From assembly GCA_900544305.1 (NCBI GenBank), contig UQUV01000002.1:62001-126000 (forward strand): a stretch of DNA of 64,000 nucleotides, written 5' to 3'. The number at the start of each line of letters is the position of its first letter. The first letter of the stretch is position 1. The notes below the pieces were generated by a model. That model was not told where the DNA came from. It saw nothing but the letters and a program-made list of their open reading frames with translations, and searched no databases. Below are positions 43,474 to 51,151 of this stretch, one piece after another. Position numbers and translations under genes: made by a program. Source of the DNA: an uncultured Porphyromonadaceae bacterium (GTDB lineage Bacteria > Bacteroidota > Bacteroidia > Bacteroidales > Muribaculaceae).

Positions 43474-44379
43474 ATGGCACACCATCATCACCATCACGAA
43501 CATCACCACATTGCACCGCAGTCGCTGAACGGCATTTTCATCTGGTGCATCGCCCTCAACCTCGCCTTTGTGTTCATCGAGGCCGGGGTGGGATTCTACT
43601 ATAATTCGCTGGGACTGCTGTCCGATGCCGGACACAACCTGAGCGACGTATTCTCGCTGTTGCTTGCCATGCTGGCATTCCGCATGGCAAAAATCCACAG
43701 CAACCGCCACTTCACCTACGGATTCAAGAAAAGCACTATTCTTGTGTCGCTGATAAATTCCGTGATACTGCTGGTAGCCGTGGGAGCCATCGTAATAGAA
43801 AGCATCAACAAGTTCCGCCATCCGGCAGAAGTCTCGGGCGCGGCCGTATCATGGACGGCAGGCGCAGGCATCGTAGTCAACGGAGTCACAGCTTGGTTGT
43901 TGATGCGACAGCAGAAAAACGACCTGAACGTGCGCGGAGCTTTCCTGCACATGGCCATGGATACGCTGGTTTCGGTGGGCGTTGTGATTTCCGGCATTGC
44001 CATCAGCCTGACCGGCTGGAACGCCATCGACAATTTCATCAGCCTGCTCATTGCCGCCATCATTCTGGTATCTACCATCAACCTGCTGAAAGAAAGTCTT
44101 TTCCTTTCGCTGGATGCCGTACCGTCGTCGGTCGACATTGACGAGGTAGAGAAAGCCATCAGCGGGATTCCGGGTATAGAAAGCTGGCACCACCTTCATG
44201 TGTGGGCGGTGAGCACCACCGAAAATGCCGCCACACTCCACGCTGTCATCTCCGACCTCTCCCAACTGGAAGCAACCAAACGCGCCATCAAACACGCCTT
44301 GCGCGAAAAAGGCATCCAACACAGCACCGTAGAAATCGAACTCTCAGGCTGTGAATGTTGCGACCACCACTGCGGGTAA
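43474..44379 (+). CDS. Cation diffusion facilitator (CDF) metal exporter
   Basis: 301 residues from the ATG at 43474, placed just after the promoter. The N-terminus is a natural histidine run (HHHHHHEHHH at 4-13). Six TM helices; metal-site motifs HNLSDVFS (about 60) and HMAMDTLVSVGVV (about 160), then a cytosolic ferredoxin-like domain (about 215-290) and a C-terminal CECCDHHCG cluster. It exports zinc or a related ion by proton antiport. The His and Cys-rich ends may bind zinc as sensors; this is inference. Confidence 0.92.
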   Translation: MAHHHHHHEHHHIAPQSLNGIFIWCIALNLAFVFIEAGVGFYYNSLGLLSDAGHNLSDVFSLLLAMLAFRMAKIHSNRHFTYGFKKSTILVSLINSVILLVAVGAIVIESINKFRHPAEVSGAAVSWTAGAGIVVNGVTAWLLMRQQKNDLNVRGAFLHMAMDTLVSVGVVISGIAISLTGWNAIDNFISLLIAAIILVSTINLLKESLFLSLDAVPSSVDIDEVEKAISGIPGIESWHHLHVWAVSTTENAATLHAVISDLSQLEATKRAIKHALREKGIQHSTVEIELSGCECCDHHCG

Positions 44380-44381
44380 AT

Positions 44382-44413
44382 GTTGGAAAAATGGCGAAAT
44401 TACCGTAATTTTG
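44382..44413 (+). promoter_or_regulatory. Promoter of queF-queC
   Basis: GTTG (44382-44385) - 20 nt - TAATTTTG (44406-44413), 26 bp before the queF ATG. The leader is too short to hold a preQ1 riboswitch. Confidence 0.78.
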
Positions 44414-44438
44414 TACGATTAATTTTAACAGATACACT

Positions 44439-44912
44439 ATGTCAAGAAGCGACAACGAACTACAGGGCGTTACCCTTTTGGGCAACACCGCTACAAAATA
44501 TCCCGACAAGTATGCGCCGGAAGTGTTGGAAACTTTCAAGAACAAGCACCCGGAAAACGAATATCTTGTTACTTTCACTTGTCCAGAATTCACAAGTCTC
44601 TGCCCGAAAACCGGACAACCGGACTTCGCAAAAATTGTCATCAACTACATTCCGCGCGAGGACATGGTGGAAAGCAAGAGCCTGAAGCTCTACCTTTTCA
44701 GTTTCCGCAACCACGGAGATTTTCATGAAGACTGCGTGAACATCATCATGAAGGACCTCGTGCGCCTGATGAACCCCCGCTATCTGGAAGTAAGAGGCAT
44801 TTTCACTCCGCGCGGAGGAATCGCCATTCTTCCGTTTGCCAACTACGGCGACGACGAACATCAGGACATGGTACGCCAACGCCTGCTGGCCAATTTCACC
44901 AACAACTTCTAA
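44439..44912 (+). CDS. queF: NADPH-dependent 7-cyano-7-deazaguanine reductase
   Basis: 157 residues (short, type I QueF). Catalytic Cys lies in EFTSLCPKTGQPDF (about 45-58) and the substrate/NADPH motif VESKSLKLYLFSFRNHGDFHE spans about 77-97. It reduces preQ0 to preQ1 in queuosine synthesis. queC follows by 6 bp; queD and queE are not in this window. Confidence 0.96.
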   Translation: MSRSDNELQGVTLLGNTATKYPDKYAPEVLETFKNKHPENEYLVTFTCPEFTSLCPKTGQPDFAKIVINYIPREDMVESKSLKLYLFSFRNHGDFHEDCVNIIMKDLVRLMNPRYLEVRGIFTPRGGIAILPFANYGDDEHQDMVRQRLLANFTNNF

Positions 44913-44918
44913 ACGGCT

Positions 44919-45575
44919 ATGGAAAAGGACGCAATCATCGTACTGTCGGGCGGTATGGACTCTGTCACTCTGCTTTATGAATACAAGGACTGCATTGCAC
45001 TGGCTGTGACATTCGACTACGGTTCAAACCACAACCGCCGCGAAGCGGAATATGCCCGCATGCACTGTGAACGACTGGGCATCAAGCATCTGCTCATACC
45101 GCTGTCGTTCATGGGACAATACTTCAAAAGCTCGCTTCTCGAAGGTGCCGACGCCATTCCAGAAGGCAACTACGACGACGAAAACATGAAGTCGACCGTC
45201 GTGCCGTTCCGCAACGGCATCATGCTTGCCGTGGCCTGCGGTCTGGCCGAAAGCTACGGACTGAAACGCGTAATGCTGGCCAACCATTTCGGCGACCACG
45301 CCATCTATCCCGACTGCCGCAAGGCATTTGTCGATGCCATGTCGGAAGCCATGCGTGCCGGAACCTACGACGGCATCACCGTTTTCGCTCCCTACACGGG
45401 TATCACGAAAACCGACATTGCCCGCCACGGCAAAGAACTCGGTTTGAACTACGCCGAAACCTACTCCTGCTATAAAGGCGGAGAAAAGCACTGCGGAAAG
45501 TGCGGCACCTGCCGCGAACGCATCGAGGCACTCCGCGATGCCGGCATTCCCGACCCGACGGAATACGAAGAATAG
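44919..45575 (+). CDS. queC: 7-cyano-7-deazaguanine synthase
   Basis: 218 residues. PP-loop LSGGMDS (about 9-15), and a C-terminal zinc site SCYKGGEKHCGKCGTC (about 187-202). It turns 7-carboxy-7-deazaguanine into preQ0 using ATP and ammonia, the step before QueF. The ATG is 6 bp after the queF stop, so both are made from one transcript that ends at the hairpin at 45588. Confidence 0.97.
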   Translation: MEKDAIIVLSGGMDSVTLLYEYKDCIALAVTFDYGSNHNRREAEYARMHCERLGIKHLLIPLSFMGQYFKSSLLEGADAIPEGNYDDENMKSTVVPFRNGIMLAVACGLAESYGLKRVMLANHFGDHAIYPDCRKAFVDAMSEAMRAGTYDGITVFAPYTGITKTDIARHGKELGLNYAETYSCYKGGEKHCGKCGTCRERIEALRDAGIPDPTEYEE

Positions 45576-45587
45576 GTAACGATATAA

Positions 45588-45623
45588 AAATAACGGCCCG
45601 CTTTTGGCGAGCCGTTATTTTTT
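45588..45623. terminator. Bidirectional terminator between queC and nagB
   Basis: AATAACGGC / GCCGTTATT stem with A-rich left flank and TTTT on the right, suited to the convergent queC (+) and nagB (-) genes. Confidence 0.9.
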
Positions 45624-45643
45624 ATCTGCATCCTTTCGGAAAA

Positions 45644-46456
45644 TTATTTCAAAAGTGTTTCCGGGTCGAGGTTCTTTGACTCGATATCCATGAAGTAGCG
45701 GTAAGTACCTACTTTCAATTCCATTGTAGCAGCTTCGTCGGCAACGATGATAGCTTTCGGGTGAGTCTGCAATGCAGTGATAGTCCACATTTGAGAAACA
45801 GCACCTTCAACACCCTGCTGCAAAGCGCGTGCCTTGTTGTAGCCGTTAACGATGATAAGTACGCTCTTGGCATCCATCACTGTGCCCACACCTACTGTCA
45901 AAGCAGTTTCAGGAACTTGGTTGATGTCACCGCCAAAGAAACGGGAGTTGGCAATCTTAGTGTCGAGTGTCAATGTTTTCATTCTTGTACGAGAAGCCAA
46001 AGAAGAGCCCGGTTCGTTGAAAGCAATGTGTCCGTCAGGACCTACACCGCCCAAGAACAAGTCGATACCGCCGTAAGAAGCGATTTTTTCTTCATAGCGT
46101 TTGCATTCTGCAACAGGATCTTCAGCGTTACCGTTCAGGATGTTCACATTTTCCTTTTTGATATTAATGTGGCTGAAGAAGTTGTTCCACATGAAAGAGT
46201 GGTAGCTTTCCGGGTGTTCTTCCGGCAGACCGCAATACTCGTCCATATTGAACGTTACAACATTTTCAAAAGAAACTTTACCGGCTTTGTTCAATTCAAT
46301 AAGTTTCTTGTACATTCCAAGTGGAGAACTTCCGGTAGGACAGCCCAATACAAATGGTTTTTCAGCTGTCGGTTTAGCCTCATTGATGCGTGATGCCACA
46401 TAGTTGGCAGCCCATTGAGACACTTTGTCATAGTCAGGTTCGATAATTAAACGCAT
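45644..46456 (-). CDS. nagB: Glucosamine-6-phosphate deaminase
   Basis: 270 residues from the ATG at 46456 (MRLIIEPDYD), the usual family length; an ATG 11 codons upstream overlaps the promoter. Counting from this start, catalytic residues fall at E. coli positions: Asp72 in FNMDEY, Asp141 and His143 in GVGPDGHIAFNEPG, Glu148. It converts glucosamine-6-phosphate to fructose-6-phosphate and ammonia, feeding amino sugars into glycolysis. Divergent from the NagB-like/PIG-L gene. Confidence 0.97.
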   Translation of the reverse strand: MRLIIEPDYDKVSQWAANYVASRINEAKPTAEKPFVLGCPTGSSPLGMYKKLIELNKAGKVSFENVVTFNMDEYCGLPEEHPESYHSFMWNNFFSHINIKKENVNILNGNAEDPVAECKRYEEKIASYGGIDLFLGGVGPDGHIAFNEPGSSLASRTRMKTLTLDTKIANSRFFGGDINQVPETALTVGVGTVMDAKSVLIIVNGYNKARALQQGVEGAVSQMWTITALQTHPKAIIVADEAATMELKVGTYRYFMDIESKNLDPETLLK

Positions 46457-46488
46457 AGTCGTAAAATATGTAAGGTTGTATTTTTGCA

Positions 46489-46496
46489 CAAAAGTA
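46489..46496 (-). promoter_or_regulatory. -7 box before nagB
   Basis: TACTTTTG on the minus strand, exact TAnnTTTG, 33 bp before the nagB ATG at 46456. It supports that start over the one at 46489. Confidence 0.55.
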
Positions 46497-46598
46497 CCAC
46501 ATTTTTTTGGATAACATAGAAATAATTACTACTTTTGACACAGAAAATAATCGCAGTGTTTAAATTTTAGATATTAAAGATTAATTTTCGTTAATTGC

Positions 46599-46629
46599 TT
46601 TCGCAAGACGAAATATACCATTACCTTTG
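46599..46629 (+). promoter_or_regulatory. Promoter of the NagB-like/PIG-L fusion gene
   Basis: TTTC (46599-46602) - 19 nt - TACCTTTG (46622-46629), 24 bp before the ATG at 46653. Confidence 0.7.
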
Positions 46630-46652
46630 CACTATCTGAAAAGATAAACAAA

Positions 46653-48632
46653 ATGAAAACAAACCTAAGCTCTCAAATCAAATTAGACCGCATTCCGAAA
46701 AAATACTATGCTCCGGAAAGCGAAATCGAATCCGCAGCACTCTGCCGCGAGGAAAAAGTCTATACTCAAATACTTGAAACAAGCGAAGAAGGTGCACGCT
46801 ACATCGCTAACGAAGTAGCTGAAACCATCAACAAGACAGTAACCAAGAAAGGTTCTTGCGTCATCACACTGGGTGCCGGCAACAGCGTAGTTCCGGTTTA
46901 CACAGAGCTTGTCAAGCTTTACAATGAAAAGAAAGTTGACTTTGCCAACGTAATCGTGTTCAACTTCTCTGAATTCTGCTCGACTGAAGAAGGCGCACCA
47001 AGCACTCTTGCTCGCTTGAAAGACCTGTTGCTCGACCATGTAAACATCAAAGCCGAAAACATCCACTCTTTCAACGGCGAAACCGCCAAAGAAGACGCTT
47101 ACGAAACTTGCCGTGCCTACGAAGCTGAAATCGACGCTTGCGGAGGTCTTGACTTGGCAATGTGCGAAGTGGGTGAAGTTGGCAATCTGGCATACAACGA
47201 ACCGGGCTCGCAAGCCACTTCTGTTTGCCGCCTGATGCTTCTCGGAAGCCAGACACGCCGTGCCGCAGCCGCTATCTACGGCACAGATACAGTTCCGACA
47301 ACTGCCCTTACACTGGGTATTTCAAATATTTTGAATGCGAAGAAAGTAATCTGCATGGCATGGGGTGAAAACCGTGCGAAAATCGTACGCGCCGCCGTTG
47401 AAGGTCCGACTACGGAAACAGTTCCGGCATCATTCCTTCAAATGCACCGCAACGCTGAAATCGTTGTTGACCTTTCAGCAGCAGAATCACTGACTCGTAT
47501 CAGCCATCCATGGCTTGTAACTTCCTGCGAATGGAATGACAAGCTTATCCGCCGTGCCATTGCTTGGTTGTGCAACAAGACAGGCAAACCTATCTTGAAA
47601 CTCACAAACAAGGATTTCAACGACAACGGCTTGGACGAACTCGTAGCCCTCTACGGTTCAGCTTACAACGTAAACATTAAGATTTTCAACGACATACAAC
47701 ACACAATCACAGGATGGCCGGGTGGCAAGCCTAACGCTGACGACACAAACCGTCCGGAACGCGCCAACCCATATCCAAAACGCGTGATTGTATTCAGCCC
47801 GCACCCTGATGACGACGTTATCTCAATGGGCGGTACGCTGAAACGCCTTGTTGACCAGAAACACGATGTACACGTGGCTTACGAAACTTCAGGCAACATT
47901 GCCGTAGGCGACGAAGACATGTTCCGCTACATCATGGTTATGGACTTGATTGAAAAGGAATTCGGCTTGGATTCTGAAACTTACAAACAGAAGAGCAAGG
48001 AAATCAAGGAATTCTTGGCAACCAAGAAACCGGGCGACATCGACACTCTCGACATTCGCTTCTTGAAAGGACGCATCCGCCGCGCCGAAGCTAAGACAGC
48101 TTGCAACCATATTGGCGTGAAACCGGAAAACGTTCACCATCTTGACCTTCCGTTCTACGAAACAGGAGCCATCAAGAAAGGCGATTTGACAGAAAAAGAC
48201 GTGAAAATCATCAAGGACCTCCTTACTTCAGTGAAGCCTCACCAAATCTTTGTGGCAGGCGACCTCGCTGACCCTCACGGAACTCACCGCGTATGTACAG
48301 ACGCCGTTTTCGCAGCAATCGACGAATTGCTCGACGAAGACTGGATGAAGGACTGTCGCATTTGGATGTACCGTGGCGCATGGGCAGAATGGGAAATCGA
48401 CCACATCGAAATGGCAGTGCCTATCAGCCCGGAAGAATTGAGATTCAAACGCAATTCTATCCTCAAGCACCAGTCACAAATGGAAAATGCACCGTTCCTC
48501 GGCGACGACGACCGTTTGTTCTGGCAGCGTGCTGAAGACCGCAACCGTGCAACAGCACAACTTTACAACAGCCTTGGTTTGGCATCCTATGAAGCAATGG
48601 AAGCATTTGTTGAATATCATCCAATACGATAA
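46653..48632 (+). CDS. Fusion of degenerate NagB-like domain and PIG-L/LmbE deacetylase
   Basis: 659 residues. The N-terminal part (about 40-290) is clearly NagB-like (LGAGNSVVPVY, VIVFNFSEF, YNEPGSQATS, ALTLGISNILNAKKV) but lacks the deaminase residues: Ser106 stands for Asp72, Val176 for Asp141 and Asn178 for His143; only Glu183 (Glu148) remains. The C-terminal part (about 375-640) is a PIG-L family zinc deacetylase with its metal motif HPDDD (about 384-388) and third ligand region DPHGTHR (about 540). B. thetaiotaomicron BT_0258 is a known, uncharacterised relative. It probably removes acetyl groups from an amino sugar whose phosphate site the pseudo-NagB domain may bind or sense. Cytoplasmic, no signal peptide. 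Confidence 0.88.
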   Translation: MKTNLSSQIKLDRIPKKYYAPESEIESAALCREEKVYTQILETSEEGARYIANEVAETINKTVTKKGSCVITLGAGNSVVPVYTELVKLYNEKKVDFANVIVFNFSEFCSTEEGAPSTLARLKDLLLDHVNIKAENIHSFNGETAKEDAYETCRAYEAEIDACGGLDLAMCEVGEVGNLAYNEPGSQATSVCRLMLLGSQTRRAAAAIYGTDTVPTTALTLGISNILNAKKVICMAWGENRAKIVRAAVEGPTTETVPASFLQMHRNAEIVVDLSAAESLTRISHPWLVTSCEWNDKLIRRAIAWLCNKTGKPILKLTNKDFNDNGLDELVALYGSAYNVNIKIFNDIQHTITGWPGGKPNADDTNRPERANPYPKRVIVFSPHPDDDVISMGGTLKRLVDQKHDVHVAYETSGNIAVGDEDMFRYIMVMDLIEKEFGLDSETYKQKSKEIKEFLATKKPGDIDTLDIRFLKGRIRRAEAKTACNHIGVKPENVHHLDLPFYETGAIKKGDLTEKDVKIIKDLLTSVKPHQIFVAGDLADPHGTHRVCTDAVFAAIDELLDEDWMKDCRIWMYRGAWAEWEIDHIEMAVPISPEELRFKRNSILKHQSQMENAPFLGDDDRLFWQRAEDRNRATAQLYNSLGLASYEAMEAFVEYHPIR

Positions 48633-48683
48633 TATATAAAAATAGAAAGCAACAACAACAAATAAGTGAATCATAGGTTAAGG

Positions 48684-48720
48684 AATCCGACGGATCGTGA
48701 GATTAGTCGGATTTATTTTT
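48684..48720 (+). terminator. Terminator of the NagB-like/PIG-L gene
   Basis: AATCCGAC / GTCGGATT hairpin followed by TATTTTT, 52 bp past the stop. Confidence 0.85.
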
Positions 48721-48787
48721 TATAGTCGCTTTCAAAAAAACTGCTGCATTTTTTAGTCTACAGTAAGCGGAAAAATCCATTTTTTTG

Positions 48788-48795
48788 TAAATTTG
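48788..48795 (+). promoter_or_regulatory. -7 box of hpt-adk
   Basis: TAAATTTG, exact TAnnTTTG, 20 bp before the hpt ATG. No clear TTTG about 19 nt upstream. Confidence 0.55.
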
Positions 48796-48815
48796 CAAAA
48801 TATTCAAACAGCACT

Positions 48816-49358
48816 ATGGAGAAGGTAGTAATCGACGACAAGACGTTTGTGCCATATATCACAAACGAAACCATTCAAAAAAGAATAAAAGAAGTTGCCC
48901 AACAGATCAAAGCCGACTGCGGAGACAAGTATCCTTTGTTTGTATGCGTACTCAAAGGTGCATTCATATTTGCCGCCGACCTCTACAGAGCAATTGATTT
49001 TGAAGCCGAAATAGCATTTATACGCTTCAAATCGTACTGCGGCACTGAGACATCGGGCAAAGTCAACCAGCTCATGGGACTCGACTGCGACATCACTGGC
49101 AGAACCGTAGTCATCATCGAAGACATCGTCGACACCGGCTATACAGCCGTAAAAATGATGGATGAACTCCGAAAAATGAATCCGGCCGACATCAAGTTTG
49201 CTACGCTCCTCCAGAAACCCGACTCACTGAAAGTGGACGTGAAAGTGGACTACTGCTGTTTCAACATTCCTTCAAAATTCATTCTCGGCTACGGACTTGA
49301 CCTCGACGAGAAGGCTCGCAACTTGAAGGACATCTATATCCTCGAAGAAAACAAATAA
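48816..49358 (+). CDS. hpt: Hypoxanthine phosphoribosyltransferase
   Basis: 180 residues. PRPP-binding loop VVIIEDIVDTGYTA (about 98-111) and the N-terminal LKGAFIFAADL segment identify a purine phosphoribosyltransferase; LGYGLDLDEKARNL near the end is the HPRT signature. It salvages hypoxanthine (and guanine) with PRPP. Paired with adk 58 bp downstream, as is common in Bacteroidales, where obgE often follows; it does not here. Confidence 0.95.
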   Translation: MEKVVIDDKTFVPYITNETIQKRIKEVAQQIKADCGDKYPLFVCVLKGAFIFAADLYRAIDFEAEIAFIRFKSYCGTETSGKVNQLMGLDCDITGRTVVIIEDIVDTGYTAVKMMDELRKMNPADIKFATLLQKPDSLKVDVKVDYCCFNIPSKFILGYGLDLDEKARNLKDIYILEENK

Positions 49359-49416
49359 ACTAAATAAGCCCGCCATTCTGAGGAATGGACTAATCTACAA
49401 TTTAAGGTATAAAGAT

Positions 49417-49998
49417 ATGTTTAACATCGTAATTTTTGGCGCTCCGGGTTCTGGAAAAGGAACTCAAAGCGAAAACTTGATTGCAAACTACGGTTTGTTT
49501 CACATCTCAACCGGCGAAGTGCTTCGCTCACACATCGCTCGTGGAACTGAACTCGGCAAAACTGCCGAAACATACATTTCGGAAGGCAAGCTTATTCCGG
49601 ACGAACTGATGATCAGCATCCTTGCCGACATCCTCGACAACACACCGGAAGCAAAGAAAGGCGTAATTTTCGACGGTTTCCCACGTACTATCAACCAGGC
49701 AAAAGCATTGAAAACCATGCTTGCTGAACGTGGCGCACAAGTTGACGCAGTAGTAGGCCTTGAAGTGGAAGATGCAGAATTGGTTGAACGCCTGCTCAAA
49801 CGCGGACAGGAATCAGGCCGCAGCGACGACAACCTGGAAACAATCCAGAAACGTCTGGAAGTTTACCACAGCCAAACTCAGCCACTCCACGACTTCTACG
49901 TTGAAGAAGGCAACTACCTCGCAATCAAAGGTACAGGCTCAATCGAAGAAATCTTCGACAACATCAAAGCCGCCATCAAAGCAAAATGCGGAAAGTAA
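49417..49998 (+). CDS. adk: Adenylate kinase
   Basis: 193 residues. P-loop GAPGSGKGTQ (7-16), AMP-site motifs HISTGEVLRSHIA and FDGFPRTINQA, and a short lid (RGQESGRSDDNLETIQKRL) without the zinc-binding insert, so it is the short-lid form. It balances ATP, ADP and AMP. Ends in a strong terminator. Confidence 0.97.
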   Translation: MFNIVIFGAPGSGKGTQSENLIANYGLFHISTGEVLRSHIARGTELGKTAETYISEGKLIPDELMISILADILDNTPEAKKGVIFDGFPRTINQAKALKTMLAERGAQVDAVVGLEVEDAELVERLLKRGQESGRSDDNLETIQKRLEVYHSQTQPLHDFYVEEGNYLAIKGTGSIEEIFDNIKAAIKAKCGK

Positions 49999-50024
49999 TT
50001 TTATTACTTCAACAAATACAAAAC

Positions 50025-50060
50025 GGGCTGTTCTCGACATTGAGAACAGCCCATTTTCTT
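50025..50060. terminator. Terminator after adk
   Basis: GGGCTGTTCTC / GAGAACAGCCC, 11-bp perfect stem with 6-nt loop, then ATTTTCTT; on the minus strand it is followed by GTTTTG, so it may also stop transcripts from the flavodoxin-like gene. Confidence 0.9.
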
Positions 50061-50241
50061 TAACTGTTATTTCCCCCCCCATAACCGACAGCACGAAATG
50101 GAAATTTGTAACACGTAACAGAATAAATGAAAAACCAAACGACATAAAAAGAGTAAGGAATCCCGACATCAATGATTCTTCTACCAACAAACAAAACGGT
50201 ATTGAAGAAACTCACACTTTGTTGCCAAAAGTTGAAAATCC

Positions 50242-50856
50242 CTATCGGATGAAATGAGTCGGAGTCCACGGCTCACTTGGCGGTATAGGTTCTCCTCCCT
50301 GCTTCAGGTTTTTCAGCAACCACGCCATATTGCGCCCCAGCGTGCGCATGGTCTGCAATCCTTCTATATCCTGACTTGCTTCGCCGAGCAATCTGCCGTG
50401 GACGCTATTCCAATACTGCGACGAAACCACCGGCATGTTGCTGATAGTAAAATATTTGTTCAGGCGGTCAAATGTCGCACTGGCTCCTCCGCGACGACAC
50501 ACGGCCACCGATGCAGCAGGCTTGTAAACCAACAAGTTTTTAGCAGAATAGAACAAACGGTCAAGCAAGGCGCAAAGAGAGCCGTTCGGACCGGCGTAAT
50601 ACACAGGCGACCCAATGACAATTCCGTCGGCTGTTTCCAGTTCTTTTCTGATTTTCTGATACAGTTCATCGTTGAACACGCAGTGTCCCAACTCAGCACA
50701 ACGGCCACAGGCAATGCAACCCTGAACGGCTTTAGTTCCGATGGACACAATTTCCGTTTCCACCCCATTATCATTCAAAGCTTTAGCCACCTCCGACAAA
50801 GCGACGAATGTATTTCCTTCTCTGCGAGGGCTACCGTTAATAAGCAAAACCTTCAT
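50242..50856 (-). CDS. Flavodoxin-fold NAD(P)H-dependent FMN reductase family protein
   Basis: 204 residues. FMN phosphate loop INGSPRREGNTF (7-18), GSPVYYAGPNGSL (about 84-96) and RRGGASATFDRLNKYF are typical of the NADPH-dependent FMN reductase/flavodoxin-like group. A CIACGRCAELGHC motif (about 47-59) suggests an iron-sulfur cluster, as in iron-sulfur flavoproteins. The substrate is unknown. Transcribed from a promoter inside the intergenic repeat copy A. Confidence 0.88.
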   Translation of the reverse strand: MKVLLINGSPRREGNTFVALSEVAKALNDNGVETEIVSIGTKAVQGCIACGRCAELGHCVFNDELYQKIRKELETADGIVIGSPVYYAGPNGSLCALLDRLFYSAKNLLVYKPAASVAVCRRGGASATFDRLNKYFTISNMPVVSSQYWNSVHGRLLGEASQDIEGLQTMRTLGRNMAWLLKNLKQGGEPIPPSEPWTPTHFIR

Positions 50857-50878
50857 ATCTTAGATTCCTATTTTCTTA

Positions 50879-51050
50879 CAAAGATAGCGAAAGTCGAAGG
50901 CAGAAAACCAAACTTGTTTGAGTTTTATACAGAGACGCATCCTATCTTATGCAAAGATAGCCAAAGGTCAATATTAGACAGAAGGACAAAAGAACAAAAT
51001 TTTCACGCCTGTCAGTTTAAAATCTGTTCTTTTGTTCTTCTGTCAAAATA
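50879..51050 (-). repeat. Intergenic promoter/hairpin repeat, copy A (minus orientation)
   Basis: On the minus strand, an imperfect palindrome (arms 50976-50996 and 51024-51044, about 20 bp, AGAAGAACAAAAGAACA type) is followed by AATATTGACC, a TATCTTTG box (50952-50959), then AAACAAGTTTGG, TTCGACTTTCGC and a second TATCTTTG box (50879-50886), 23 bp before the flavodoxin-like gene. The same parts recur in the same order at 53548-53876 on the plus strand. The 100 bp from here to hppA hold nothing else I can name. Confidence 0.8.
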
Positions 51051-51151
51051 TAGTGAGACACACAAAAACAAAAAACTATCGTCAACCTTACACAAAAAGG
51101 GTGGAACCGACGGACGGCCCCACCCGGGAATATTACAAAAACAACTGTTCG

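Noticed and set aside
44414..44438. preQ1 riboswitch before queF
   Set aside because: The leader from the promoter to the ATG is about 20 nt, too short.
50073..50080. Run of eight C in intergenic DNA as a phase-variation tract
   Set aside because: It lies after the adk terminator and past the end of the flavodoxin-like gene, not in a promoter or coding frame.
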